DNA from: Balanoglossus misakiensis
Taxonomy: Eukaryota; Hemichordata
Direction of reading: 5' to 3'
DNA length: 64,000 nt
Assembly (NCBI GenBank): GCA_040954595.2
Contig: CM082582.2
Location: 5,952,001 to 6,016,000 of the forward strand
The position numbers and the translations under genes were made by a program. The notes under the pieces were generated by a model. It searched no databases, was not told where the DNA came from, and saw nothing but the letters and a program-made list of their open reading frames with translations. Shown piece after piece: positions 1 to 14,000 of the stretch; position 1 is the stretch's first letter; the number at the start of each line of letters is the position of its first letter.

Positions 1-2459
1 TGGAGAGGGAAACTGAAGACGGCCCAACAACTGGGTAACCTTTTCAACCACAGTCGCTCCAACCATGTACATGTATACAAAAAACGAGAGGCCAAAATTG
101 GGCCGTTCATTACACTTTCATCCATTGTAGTACCAAGAATATGAGTCATCACGCATGCTGTCATAATGCTCAAAAGAGTCCATTGTCTGTCAAGTTATGC
201 AGAAAATGTCACCAGGGCGAGTATGATCTGTACCGTTTCCTGTTGTGCTTATAAACGCTAGTCACTTCACCAATTGAATATGAAACTGGGACTCCACAAA
301 TAAATCCATCAACTGATGAGATAAAACCAGAAACAATTCTTGGAGATTTCACAAATGTGATAGTGATAATATCACTATTGACAGTAGCAACAATGCATAC
401 ACAAGGGGTAAAATAAACACAGTTGGGATTACATTAGACCAAATCAACTGACAGGCCATGTTCCTTTCTCTGATGAAAATGTGGAAGTCCTTATAATCTG
501 TTCGGACACGAAATTGACTGTTTGGAATGTTTTGTACTAAAGTTTAAAAAATAAATATGTACTTTTTGTACAGAAAGCATATGTACTGTAGCAGTACTGT
601 AGTATCTAAAGAATGCATGTTGAATTGTCCAAAATACACATCATCTTTTGCTTTATAAAGTGCCTAAGCATGCAGGAGTAAATGTCACACTTCAGTCAAA
701 GACTATCCCAGACTTTCCAGGAGCGAACAAACCCTGTCTGAGCAGTGAAATGTTGGAGACACAATAACATCACAACATTTAACACACAATAATTACCTCT
801 AGTTTGAATATCTATTCAGTTCTCAAAATAGCACTTGTCTGGCTTCCTGCATACAGGTAATCTGATTCCTCAACAGGTTATTTTGGAAAGTACTTGCCCC
901 AGTGAATAGGCTATATTTTCCATCTAAAAATAGTAGGACCGGGTCTTTTGCTCGACTGAGCATGTAAATTTCAATTTACGTAACTTTTGCACACTGTAAT
1001 ATCAGGTTCTACTGATCAGGGAAAAAATGAGACTGCCGAAAAAAATCTGAATACCAGTCGTGTTGCAATATGAAGTAAAACCTAAGGTGGTATGGCAGCT
1101 CATTTGGGTCAACTTGGTGATGAACAGAACTGGGCAAGCTTCTGAAGTCGGTCAGATTCCACTAATCAACCATGCTGGGGCACGAAGTCTTCAAAAGCTC
1201 ATGCGGTACTGTACATACCACCAAGTGGACCCAAGTGTGCAACAAATCCAAAAACTTAAACTTCCCGAGATCAGATCTCGTGATCAAGATCTCCTTGATC
1301 TGCCGCCAGTACAGGTGCATGTATTGTACTTTCTGAACTGGAGCACATGTATTTTTTTACTCATCTACTGGAACAGGTGCACGGAAAAAGAATGACTTCT
1401 ATCTTTGTATTTATTTACGTGGCACGTTGACTATAGTGTAACTGATCTGTAACATGTAAAACCTTGCGTGTGGAGGTTCTACTCAGAAAAGAGAAATTTT
1501 AATTAAACAAGGCTTGAGCGTGTTGACCATGAAATATAAGATCTACTCTATAATTACAGGTAGTTTCCGGTGGATGTATTACTGTATACAAAACATATAC
1601 TCCCGCTAAATGACAGTTCCTCTCGTCTGACAGTTTCAAGTTTCGCATCGCGATTTATTTTAGGAGCATAATGCTAATACTCCCAATGAAACAATAACAT
1701 CAGCTAAGCCTCGTAATCTGTGAATTCTTGACACAGTCAAGATTGTTGCCAACATAAAATTCCAGCAGACTTATCCAGTATTTACAGTAATTTTTATCAC
1801 TCAGCTATTTGGAGTGCAGTCTTCGGTGATACTGTAGTAATGTTTTACTTATTTTTAGGGCATCTTTTATTTGTATTTCTATGGATTCTTTCTCTTGGTC
1901 ATGCTGGTTGCAAAAAATTTTAATTCTGTATTCGTGGCCTAAATGATGTGGATGGTTGATCATATTCCCATGTGCATGGGATGTAGACAATGGCCAGACG
2001 CCAGCAAAACCAATCAGTTGCCAGTAAAAAAACATTACTGGCTGTGGAAATTCAATGGATAATACATAATAACTCAAAGATACTAATATCCCAAAGGGAT
2101 GTTTCGTAATCATCAAGTGATTAACACTGAAATTTCAATTTTCAAGCTATTTTTAACACCATTGTCCTCAATGTGACATGAACACAGACAATTACTGTGT
2201 TGTCCTCATGATTAGCGATGGTGCCGTTATATACAACAATCTCATCAAAAATGACCAATAGGTGAGAACAGTTCTGAACCCAGCCTGTCACATTATCACA
2301 ACACATGCTCAACAACAAAACGCAACCACGCTGTGAAAGCGAAGGTCGTCTGGCCATTTTGAACAGGTCACCGTAATAGTCACACAAAACGACATGAATG
2401 CATTTCATAATGCAACTCACACAATCGGGGTTCTCAGACAACGGGCCTGCAATACTTAC
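1..2459 (-). other. Probable PSKH1 intron, left part of window
   Basis: AT-rich sequence following (on the minus strand) the splice donor at 2459. I searched the minus strand for the missing C-terminal kinase exon (the block with PWPSVSNLAKDFI-type sequence) and found nothing, so that exon probably lies beyond position 1. Apart from the SKP1-like fragment at 1060-1430 I see no gene here. Confidence 0.5.
1060..1430 (+). pseudogene. Decayed SKP1-like fragment inside the PSKH1 gene
   Basis: A plus-strand frame from about 1095 to 1310 resembles the N-terminal half of SKP1, the SCF ubiquitin-ligase adaptor. The stretch IPLINHAGARSLQKLM followed by RYCTYHQVDP matches the SKP1 pattern PLPNV...L.K...WCTYHKDDP, and DQDLLDL fits the later WDQEFLKV block. 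After about 1312 the similarity continues only in another frame (LSELEHMYFFTHLLEQV and onward, compared with the SKP1 region ending in LLDVTCKTVANMI), so there is an apparent frameshift. I see no ATG in a sensible position and no clear splice sites. It lies antisense in what should be the intron downstream of the first PSKH1 coding exon. I infer a degraded, possibly processed, SKP1 copy. A chance match is possible because the identity is modest. Confidence 0.42.
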
Positions 2460-3326
2460 CGCATTATCAAACGTGAATTTCGCCCTTAATATCTTCCTGT
2501 ACAACCTCGTTCTATTCTCATCGTCAAAGGGCATAGTTCCACTGAGTAAAATGAACGTTATAACTCCCAGAGCCCACAAATCTACTAAATTTGTGTACGT
2601 CTTCCGCTGGAGTATTTCCGGAGCAATGTACTCGGGCGTCCCACAGGCGGTTTTCATAGTCATCTCGTCGCCCGCCTTTCTCGTGCTCGCCAGCCCAAAG
2701 TCAGTGATAAGTATCTTGGAATCGTTTCCCGGGTGATAATATAGTAAATTCTCGGGTTTCAGATCTCGATGTGTAATTCCTAGAGCGTGTAGGTAGCGTA
2801 CTCCTTCCAACACCATATGCAACACCCGCGTCGCATCTCGTTCGGTGAAACTTCCTCTTGCAACAATCCTGTCAAAGAGCTCCCCTCCCGTGGCTAGTTC
2901 CATCACCATGTACACCCTCTCCGGAGTTTCAAACACTTCCACAAGCTGCACGATGTTCGGGTGTCTGACTCTCCGCAGAACACCAAGTTCGGTTTCAAAG
3001 ACCTCCTTCCCTTCGCGAACCTCGATCATTTTGATGGCGTACGGTTGTTTAGTCAGTCTGTGCTCAACTCTGACAACTCGGCTGAAACTGCCCCTGCCTA
3101 TGAGGGCTTTGATATCATATTTAGCCAACACTCTCGGGTCAAACTTGGCCTTATACTTGCCCATAGTCTTCTTCTTGGGCTCTCCATGCTCATTGTTGTT
3201 TCTATGGTATGTATTATTGTAGTAGTTGTTCCGACGAACATTGGGACCTGTTTCGACCGTCTTTACCCAATCCACATGCCGATCCACGGGCGAATCGGGC
3301 ACTATCTTGCTGCTTGCGCAGCCCAT
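2460..3326 (-). CDS. PSKH1: PSKH1-like serine/threonine kinase, 5' coding exon (partial)
   Basis: First coding exon (289 codons, phase 0 at the end) of a protein serine kinase H family member, a CaMK-group kinase. The start is the ATG of MGCASSK at 3326: Gly2 and Cys3 form the expected myristoylation/palmitoylation signal. An in-frame ATG at 3344 is less likely because it would bury this motif. Kinase landmarks are all present: P-loop GRGSFSRVV (about 78-85), AIK lysine K99, HRDLKPEN with D188, DFG with D209 and APE at 235-237. The exon ends after FTFDNA at a clean donor (minus-strand G|GTAAGT at 2459). The rest of the kinase lobe and the Ser/Arg-rich tail are not in the window. An Asn/Tyr/Arg-rich stretch (residues 31-48) sits before the kinase domain. 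Known family members associate with the Golgi, nucleus and centrosome. PSKH1 rather than PSKH2 is a judgement. Confidence 0.9.
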
Positions 3327-3774
3327 TTCAACGGAGCAACACATGCACTATATACATACATACCAGCAGAACACGTTTCAGATAGTGTGCTTTCGTCCAA
3401 TTCAGTCGATTTCGCTGAATTCTCGCCTCATTTCATTGTCAAGAACTGTTCTGTTTACTAAAGACGCGCCACGACCTTACCATACGTAGTGAAATAAAAC
3501 ACGAAGTAATTTCAGCCGCATTACGCACTAACATTAATCCCTCCGCAGGGCAAAGAAAAAAATGGCAAGTTTGCGGGTAAATCGAGAATAACGTTATTTA
3601 AAGAGTGTAAAACATCGATAAAATATTTTTGTTTATTTATTCAAGCCATTTTGAAGTTCACTAACGCGAATTTAACGGAAGAAAATGTGCAAAATCAGTG
3701 CGGAGAGATACACCATCAGCGCCATATTGAGTGCCCATCACAAAAGAATGGGGTACAAACCGGACTACCCTATG

Positions 3775-3813
3775 TGACGTCACCAAAAGACGAGCTAACC
3801 TTGTGTGACGTCA
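3775..3813. promoter_or_regulatory. Two CRE palindromes upstream of PSKH1
   Basis: Two perfect TGACGTCA palindromes lie at 3775-3782 and 3806-3813, 31 bp apart (about three helical turns) and about 450 bp upstream of the PSKH1 ATG. A CCATATT core at 3722-3728 resembles a YY1 site. The CRE consensus is established for CREB/ATF factors. Promoter activity is inferred from position. Confidence 0.45.
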
Positions 3814-3829
3814 CGTCGTTATAACAACT

Positions 3830-6800
3830 GTGACAAGAGGTACTAATCTTATATCGTGTTGTAAATTGATATTATAAAGTTGGTGTAATTTTCCACGTCA
3901 TGGCATTTATGCGGTAGGATGCTATAAAACGAAGCCAATTGAAACTTTTAAAAAACTTTCAAGAAGTTTCAAACGTAAAATGAGTGTGAAAGAATGTCAT
4001 AATGCAATGAAAATTTGCAAGTGAGCAATACCCAGAAGCAAAAATATCACAAGGAAAAAGTATTACCATTTGTATTTTGTAAATTATATGTGTTACCATC
4101 GAAGCCAGATATACTGTATATACTAAAATTCTTTTCAGTAGGAATTTTCTGCAGCTGTACACCCACACATGTCACTGTATACTGTTGCTTCTAGAAGTTC
4201 TGAAGGCCTGTGCCCCTTTACCCAAAACAAATATTTTATGCTAAGTAAAGTTTTAAAACTAGAATATAAAACATACAACTCTTCTGCATACTCATAAAAA
4301 TAGAATGTTAACTGTTTTTTTTTTTTTTTGGTTTGCCAAATAGTCCACAGAATAAAATCAATCAAATGATAAAGGCCAGGTAGACTTTTTACTTGGTTAC
4401 TTTGATATCACTGCTTCTACTACCAAGTTTGATTTTTGTAAAAACTTGATAATTATACATTTCTTTTTCTTCTATCAGGGGTGGAGTTCTTTGTGTCATG
4501 AACTGTGACATTTCAGTCTTGTTTCATAATACTAGTACCGGTAATGCAGTGACAATGTACCACATATCAATTTTTCTGAAGTGCGCCCTCACAGTCTAGC
4601 CCAGGCCACACGAAAACGCAACTCAAAACTCACAAGAAAAACTATAGTTCCTCTGATATTTTTGCAAAGCGACAGATGTGGTATGCAAATTTCATTTACT
4701 GTACCTCTTAATATAAGTTAGTGAAATTTGCAATACTTTTAAGAAAGCTTATTTCTTGCTATTTGATGGAAATACACATGTTGACTGTACAGGCGACTAG
4801 TTTTTTTTATATATAAAGCAAGTAAGTATGAACCCCAGGAAAGTGAGCAGTGATCCAAAAGGACAATATTAGTCATTCAATTAATCATTAAACATGTAAT
4901 TTACCATTTTACCAAGAGCAACTCTTGTTTTTAATACATCCAATAAATCACTTTTTTCAACTCGTTTTTAATGATTAATCCATACAAACAGACTTTTTGG
5001 ATTGAAGGTACAAATTATTTTTCACTGAGATTACTGAAATCGCAGATATGCATATATCACATAGTTTAATACTGGACCCTAGAATTTAAAATTATAGGCA
5101 TGTGTAACAATGTAGTTGCAGTGGTTATAATTGTGGCACAGTAAAATTTATTCATTTTCAGACCTTCTGACCATTGAACAGTGGTGAATTCAACACTGGT
5201 CTAGACCGTAGACGACCTTGATGTTTTGTCCTTGAATAACCAAACATAATATCTCTGCTTCATCACTGGTGGCCTGTGCTCATGTAAGCTAACTCACCAT
5301 GTGCTTCCCCTGGGAATTAAAATATTTAACTAAAACCCAGGTAAAAATTGTTAAGTAACGTGGCATGCAGTAGTTTTTTTTATGAAAATTTGCTCACAAT
5401 GCACATTTAGCAACAGAAAAGGGATGCTTTAGATGAATTTTTCGAGGGCAATCCAGTTGTTTCCAACTAGTATTTTCCAGAAGTTCTCAGGATTATGCAT
5501 TGGACATACAGACAGACAGATTGACATATATACATGCATGCACACACATACATACACCAGAAGTTACCACTGGTATAAGCACATATGCAAAATGGGAGCT
5601 AAAAACAGACTGAATTCAAACTTTCTTTTAACTTTAATTTTATTGAAATAAAATGAACAAATTCATAGAACTGAATTACTACCAAACTACTTTATTGTTT
5701 TTTTTTTAAATACTGAGGCTGTGCAATAACAGGTTAAGAGTATATTATTTCATATTAGCTTTAAAACATTTGTCGAATTGTCACAGCCATTGGGGTCACA
5801 ATGTTTAAAAGCCAAACAAAATTCACTGAAAGATGGAAAATATCGGATATATTTCAGAGAATGCATATTATTTACAGAGGCACTTATTCTCTTTGTTTGT
5901 CCATTTTTTCTTTGACAAATTACGCTATTAAAAATGGTGGAAGCTGTTCTCTCGTATTTAAAAAGCTTATAAAAAGCCCCTGAGATGATACATAAAATAT
6001 TTTTGCACAGACTTTTGTGCAATAATTTAATTGATTCTATTTTGTGGATTATCATTAGCCAAGCAGAAATTGATTACACTGTATGTCCCTGACATTTGCG
6101 TGAAAAGGAAAATGCAGTGGCTTTTAAAAAATATTACAACACTCTTCTAGAAATGAAGGAATCTGAGCAGAAAAAAAACATGACAAAAAATGGTTGGGTA
6201 CAAGTCTAGCAAAAAGAGTGTACAAACAATAAGATATATTTTTAAAGTACTGGAAATGATATATTTTAGCACAAAGGAAAGTCCATGATAACCATGGCGA
6301 CAGCAACACTGCAAGCAAGAGATCACACTTAAGTACAGGTTATAAATATTAAGTACTGAGGAAAATTTCCCCCAAAACTACATGAATTACTACCTTCATA
6401 TATTGAATTGAAATTAATCTTGACCAAGGTCAAAAAAGAGATCTAATAATACATATATGGCTGCAAATTTTCAGAAATAATTCAGAAATTCCTCTAATTG
6501 AGTTTCTGCCTGTGGTACTCCTGAACAAGCCACATTGAATATCAAGCTGTACTCGTTTACCGGTAGACCATGAAATCTTCCTTCATATAGTTTGTCTTGC
6601 TACTTGTAAAAAAAAGTTGTTCAATTATTTTGTGATGCCTTTGGCATTTACAAGGAACTGAATACAAAAATAATATTTGGCGGGATCTCATTATTATTTA
6701 ATAGAAGATGGATTTTAAACGCAATGTGTCGCTAATAAAAAATATGCCAGTACCAAACAGGTTACAGGGGCTAACTCGAACTGAAAAATAAGTCAAAAGT

Positions 6801-8050
6801 AAGCATTTTTGCCCAAATCGGACTCAGTGTACCTGAACAAACCATAAGATAGCATTTTGCAGTCTATTATCTTATGTAAAGCATAAACTAGCACCATTTA
6901 TATTTTGTGTATGTTTGCCAGGCAGACATTGAAGTACTTATGATTTCATTTTCTTTACTAAAAACACTTTACTTGTCAGCACCATAAGACACAGTAGCTA
7001 GGCACTGTGCACATCTCTGACTATGAGCTGACCAGTGAGTTTATAGATATCAAATGTGTACAAAGCCTTTGAAGTTGCATATATCTATAAAATAGTAATG
7101 GTTTTTATAAAAATTGCATCTGCAACAAACTGAAATTACTAAAAGCTTCTGAGGTAATACAGTCCATTTTCAATCAATTTATGTTATTCAGGAATAGGGA
7201 AAATTCGCTGTGAGCAAAAAAAAAAATATTCACTGAAATATCTCTGTATAATTCACTCCTGAATTTTCTTTAATGGAAGAGTGGAAGGGATAGGCACAGA
7301 ACAAATGAATTTCTTTTGATTCATGCCTTTCTTTCATTAACCATAGTCCCCAGTGGATGCACACACAAAATCATACATACAGTGTTTATCAGGCACATTC
7401 ATGAAAATTGAAATAATTCAGCTCAATTGCGTTTGTCTTGCAAGCCTACATTCAGAAACTAACGGCCCCTTAGTCATGGAAAGGATGAAAAGGTCTTCCT
7501 GTTTGTGACCAACACATATCACTAAACTGACAAAGTTAATCAAATTATATGCACACACAAACATATTTGTTGCCAACTCATCGTGTCGTGGCATTTGACC
7601 GTCTTGTACAAAAAAGACATTGGTTCATGGAATATCTATTGGCATTTTTATGTAAATGCTAAAACAGAAGTAAATCAGCTGCCAAAGATATTTTTTTTTT
7701 GAAATGTTTTTCCCCCAATAAATAAACGACTCTGGAAACCATTTCATAAGCAGAGCGCAGACACGACCGGTCTGCAGTCTGCATTAAAAACGACACTCAC
7801 ATCACCAGTCTTCTCATCAACAAATACACGGAATATTAAAAACTGAGCAACGGTTCAACGGCAACTCACATATTTGCCTTTCTGATGCGTTCTTCGCACC
7901 AAAATCCTGTACATACACTCACGCGGTTACACACCCACTCTCATGAAAGACGAGAGAAGGTCACGTATATTATCTACAATTGAATTATTGCAACAACCAC
8001 AAAGTGTTCGTTTTTTACGGCTGTAGAATTTTTTTCCTGAAGGTTCCGTG
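3830..8050. other. AT-rich intergenic region between PSKH1 and cyclin E
   Basis: No exon with recognisable protein similarity was found on either strand. The part just below 8053 is expected to hold the cyclin E 3' UTR. It contains poly-T and short ACAC-type runs but no large repeat that I could delimit. Confidence 0.4.
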
Positions 8051-8052
8051 TG

Positions 8053-11000
8053 CTATGTCGTGCTGGTGCTACATTTCTTTGCACTCTGCGGCGGTGTTAA
8101 GACTCCGGGTACGAGAAGTGGACTGCTACGCGACGATGAGTATATCTCTGTTTGTCTCTCTTGCGCTTTGTCCTGTTGATACAAAAAAAGAAAGATGAAT
8201 CATCATTTCACGGTGGAAAAAAGAAGTAAGAGAGATCACTGGGAATACAATGCAATAAAAGCAAAGATATCTGCTGCTACTTTTGATATTACAAAACTGT
8301 TCGATGCCAAAAGCGAAAAAGGATGAATTCTAAAAGACTACAAATGAAAATATCACACTGTATTAAGATCTCGAAATTTGCAAATTTGGTATGGTAAAGC
8401 TGTCTAAACCAAACCTTGGAAACATGACTATACCGAACACATTTTCCTGTCCTTTTGACATAGAACCACATGTTAAAAGAACCTCTATAAACCGGACACC
8501 TCTGCAAACCAAACAATTTCTTTGGTCCCTTTGGTGTCCAGTTAAGACAGGTTTCACTGTACATTAACATGGAATCTAAGTGGGAAAACAATGGAGGCTG
8601 ACCAGCCCTATGTGCTTACCAGTGTGTTAAGATCGTTCACGTGCGTCTGGATATTGTGTGCATCTTCTGCGAGAACATGTGAAAAATACTTGAGCTGAGC
8701 TGTGCCGGATTCCCTAATTGTAATTGCAAAGACCGTCATCCACTGAACGCATGACGCTATGTCGTCCCATTTTAACCCTGCAAGAGGAGAAAGGTGAAAG
8801 GTCAACAGTTGGAAAGTTGAAGTTTATCCTTCGGTGTGCCAGTGGGTTTTAAAGGCAGACGATCGTCTTAGAAGTCCAACTGTACCAATTGAAAACAGTG
8901 GATTTGGACCAATCCATGGTGGTGAAAGGGTAAATTTGAGATACAGTCAGTCCATCACTTATCATTTTCTTGTAGAAAACATGGACAGCAAAATCAAGGG
9001 TTGAGAATTCACGCAAGTAGCATTGATTCTTACCTGAGGCCTGTAGTGATATTTCTGGTGATGCCATGTGATACAATGCTGATGCAGCTACCACACTGTA
9101 CGAGAACTGTAAACAGCCTATATCAAGCACACACAGATCTATTAGCTGTAGAGAAAAATTAAGAAAAAAGACTATTAGAACCCATACATGTAAATAAGTA
9201 TTGATAATCAAAATATCTTACATTGGTGTATTTTCCTAAGTAGTTATAATCAGACTTGTTGTTTTTTATCTGTGTATAATTGAACAAGGCAATAGGTTTT
9301 ACTGAGGTATAAACTGATGTGTGTTGCTTTATGGACATAACACAATGAAAAAGACATAGTTGGAAAAAAAGTAAATATTAACAAGATGTGACTACTGGTA
9401 AGTCCAGAAAAGACAGGAGATTTTGAGGTTGTGGACTTGTAAGGGAAATATAGTACTGAAACTTACTTGCGCAACTTCCACGAACATGCTAGGTGAGTAG
9501 TTAGGAAAAGTAAAATCTTTGCCACTTTCTTCTCCTTTGTTCAGATGAGTAAGTTGGAGGTAAACATTCAGCCATGTGTTCACTGTGATGGGTGACAAAT
9601 CCCAATTTAAAGCCTGCGAAATAAAATTGCCATTAGAAGACTGAACTAACAACAGGTATACTTGGTAAGCTTCTTATTGCAATTTGGCCTTGAAGAAGTT
9701 ATGTGACAGACTACATAAGTTTGACTTAATGTGTCTGATATTGATCCATTTCTTTGTGAAAGCAGTCTGGAGCGCACAGGGATATTAAACAAAATAAGAT
9801 TATCAGTGTTTCACCGGGGAGGGGGGGAATTCACCCCTATTGACATGTTTGCACCCTCAGTTTGAACATGAATATTGAGAGGTGAACACTAACCTTTAAT
9901 ACAACCAATTCTTCATCTAATATTTCAGATTCTGTGCATGCACCATCAGTTACATATGCAAATTCCATTAGTTTTGGAGGATAGATTTCCTGCAAGTGAA
10001 ATAAACCAAAAAAAAAAATTTGAAAATGAGACATATCTCACAAACAAAATTGGACTGAGATGATGGACCATAAGTACCACAATGTTACTGTTCCATGAAA
10101 TATTTTTGTGCAATGTGGTGGTGGAAAGCACTTTAACCCTTTCACCACCATGGTTTGGTCCAAACCCATTGTTTTCTATGGTAAACTTGGACCTCTCTAT
10201 ACGGAGGTGAAACGGTTAAACACTTTGAGCTGTGGCATACATACCTCAAGTTTTGCTGCTATGAAGAGAGCTGTGATTCCTATAAGTTGAAGTCTTGACT
10301 TGTGAACATCCTTCTGTGTGGCTAGGTATCTGTCTATGAAGTCTTGGGCGAGATAGAAGGTTTCTCTGTGTAGCCTGTAAACTTCACATACCTTGACCAC
10401 AGAAAAAAAATAACAGTGCACCATTATTCATGGTTGAAAAATTCAAATATGTTTATCTTGACACCAGAGAAAGTTTTTTCAAGACACTCGATTCCATCTT
10501 TAAAGTTGACACAAAACACTTGGATTTTACATTCAAAACCCGCAATGACCTTGTGGAAGTCCAATTGGAAGGTACAGTATAGCACAACAAAATATTTATA
10601 AATCAAATGAGCACCAGATTCAGCATGTGGGAGACTGAGAATTTTAACCCTTCCACCCCTAGTTCCCTGTGAAGCGGTCCAAATTAAACCATACAAAATG
10701 ATGGCTTTAGACCAAACTAGGGTGGTGAAAGGGTTTGATCTTCCCTGCTTCTCTCAGCCAATTCTGCTGCAGTTGGTATGGTATTTAATTATCGTCATCT
10801 GATCAAACTGGTAGTTTCATCAGTTGGCCAGATACTACAGTTCTATACCACTGACTGTGAAAACAAAAATATGCCCGGTTTCGTGCTTACCTCTATCAGC
10901 CAGTCTAGAAGAATGGACCGCATCTTGGCTTGTAAATTCGGATGTCTGTCCAGGAACGTCTTGTCTCGCGTGTACAAACTCTCCCTCTGGACCATAACTT

Positions 11001-14000
11001 CCCACACTTCTTTGGAGTCGGCCCATTCCAGCACCGGCAGGGGGGACGACCTCTGGGAGGGCATGGGGAAAAGGTTCCGGAATTGAAACTTGGAGTGCCC
11101 TTCAAACTCGACCGGGGTGGCCAGGAGTTGCGCCTCGTGCGAAGTCAGGTCTGTCGGGACGAGGCTGCTCGTCGCGAAGCCAGAGCTCTCGGAAATGGGT
11201 ACCCAGGAGTTCTGTAGAGAATACAGAGAATAGAATTGAGTTGTGACATGTGTAATTGATAGGCTCTTTAATAGTTACTTTGGGCTTGATGAACGGAAGA
11301 ATCATGGCTGCACTTGTCAATCTAACGATCAATAATCCATCTGTAGTGTTCCCCGCTACAGATCAATTCATCCATTCTTAGGAAAAGTGAAACAGTAGTC
11401 ATGAAAAATAGATGCCCCATTAAATATTTATATTTTCCACTATTTTCGTTCCCTGCAGAGTTCAATCATTGATCCCAGCCACTCATGTTCCATGTACACT
11501 AACATTTCACATGGTCCAGGGTCGTTCAAAAGACCACTGCAAAAAGTTTTCATTCACAGTAAAATTGCTCCTTTCATGGGTTTAGCGTGCCATACTGCGG
11601 GATATATAGAGCATAACTGTTTTACTTGACTGGATGTTAAAGATGAAATCTTCACTAAAAGTAAAAAAAATGTCTTCAATGGAGTGTAAACTGTAAACTT
11701 AATAGATGTTTACTTTACTTCACAATTGTGGACCAATGAAAATAATTTCCCATGCAATGTTACAAGATGGGTTTAAGATCATCCAAAACTTGAATAAATA
11801 TGTTCTATTTTTATGTTTTCTCTAGAATGGCAATTATTGGAGAAACATTAATGCATCAATGGTCATAAGTACACTCAGATCCATGTATTGCTTTGCTGGT
11901 ATGAAACCAACGGAAATTTCCAAAGAGTTCCGAGCGAATAAATGTTGCTGCGTAATCACAACATTCCATGGTGCACGGATGATGGAATCAAATGAAGTTC
12001 GAATATTACGCATTCAATGCAACCTAATTAGCAGTATTGCACCGAGAACAAACATTGCGTTTGCCTTTTTCCCTCCGTGAAATCTTTTGACTGAATGAGA
12101 GGTTATGCACCAGACAGCAGATAATCATCTCAGTTAACACTGCTGGCCTCACTGCTGTCCTTGGTTTGCACACTGCCTATGTAACATGTTTAATAGCTCT
12201 GGTCAGTCGAAAAGCCTCCAAAGGTCAAGACACTAAACACATTTTGTGTTAGGCGCATAAAGCAAAAAAACTTAGAGCAAATATCTATTCAACATTGTTT
12301 TCTTAACACGCTCTGCGCATAATGTGATATACATAACTGCTTATAACTTAATTTTGCAGTTTATGCAAGACTTCATGTGGAAGCTGATTAGGAACTCTGT
12401 TTAAAAAAATCAGAGTTCCCAAAATCTGTTTGATGAGTTGACCCAATCTATTGGCCACTCCTTTTGATATGGAGAGCAGGCATGTTATGACATGAAAGTA
12501 CTCAGGATTTGTAAAAAGTAAAGAAAAAATTAAAAAACACATACGAATTTTAGAACTTTGTCTGGGTGACACGCCCAACCTATGATTACAAATCTGGTTA
12601 ATGTAGATTTCGCACTGTTACTACTAAAACACACACACACCAACTTAAAAATCACTGGTACATTGCTGATAAGGAAAGAGATATTTAGCAGTACTTAGCA
12701 AGTTGGTACATGATTGAAACTAGCTAAAAAGAATTTTCGCATTCACAGAGGTCAGCTGTGTGTGACAGTCTACCTACCTGAATATATTTAGTAAATTTAA
12801 CTCGTCTAACAAGTCAGCTGGTTGGAAGAAACTGCAGTTCACTTGTACTGCGTAATGAAATGACATAATTCTTGCGACAATTTCGGATGTGAATTTCACA
12901 TGGTAGAAATCTTTGACAACATAAATTTTAGGTTAACACTATCAAAGGCACTAGCTTGATTAAGTAAGCAGTGTTAATGCATTTCGTAATTTGTCTGATG
13001 TGTGTTCATTGCTCTGGTTCTTTTAAAAAACTTAATTGTTTTCTTAAAACACTTGTCACTTCAGTTTTGTGAGCCCTACCATCATAAATAATTCATGTCA
13101 TTTTCTCATGAACTTGCTTGGAGAAAAAAACTTATTTTACCAGTAATACACACTGATCTAGTTTTATCCACACAGAATATATGAAATCAAACATGCTGTT
13201 TGTTTTTATGTCACCTATTTGATGTAAAATAAACCAAGATAAACTTTTTCAAACATGTAGGGTTTCACTTATGAATATTCATGAGTGCTAATGTTTGTCC
13301 CTGAAGAACTGTCACAGAGCAGAGAATCGCTCCAAAATTTTAATCGACAGACAAAAAACAATGGGAGCAGCAACAAATTGCGTCAGAACATTATTACATG
13401 CAGACTTTTATCTATCAAAATATGCAATAAGGAAATAAAACTGACATGATGTCCATTTCGCGGCAATCTATTTGGCGGGAGGCGGGCGATATGGCGCGAA
13501 CGAGTGACACTCACAACAAAGACAAGAAATTCGCTAAATAATATTGAACGCCGATATTTCAGTGAAAAAGTCCTACCTGGATTTGAAATTGTTGTCTCCT
13601 TCGTAGCACGTCCATTTTCCGAGATTCCTCCTGTTAGAAACGCGACGATAGAAAAAGTTAAGAGGAGTTGACCTTACGCCAGCTGGTCGATGTGCACCGA
13701 CATGAATGAATGAATGAATGAAAATCGAAGAAAACAGGGGCGGTCGCTCCGGCGAATGAATGAGACCTCTCAGACAAGGAGCCGGGCATACTGAATAGAC
13801 CCCCTCGATCTTACCTCCTCTTCGAGATCACACTCGGCTTTCCTCTTCCTCTCCACTATAAGCTCGGTTTCTTTCGCCTTCTTCGCCAAACGACCACTGC
13901 GTGAGAAATGAACGCAACACACTGCAAATTCGTGTCGTGGGTAATGTACACGATGGGATGGACGTCTTGACTTGTCTATCGGGGCGATAACATTCTTGAA

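Noticed and set aside
2142-2459. Extension of the PSKH1 frame past the donor at 2459
   Set aside because: Kinase similarity stops exactly at a consensus donor; the downstream residues match nothing in the family.
7864-7905. Candidate last exon of cyclin E starting GATTTTGGTGCG
   Set aside because: Weak acceptor and no similarity; the exon at 8053-8172 has a good acceptor and the TPPQS motif.
8289-8591. Minus-strand 100-aa frame
   Set aside because: Lies almost entirely over a MITE copy also found at 36873.
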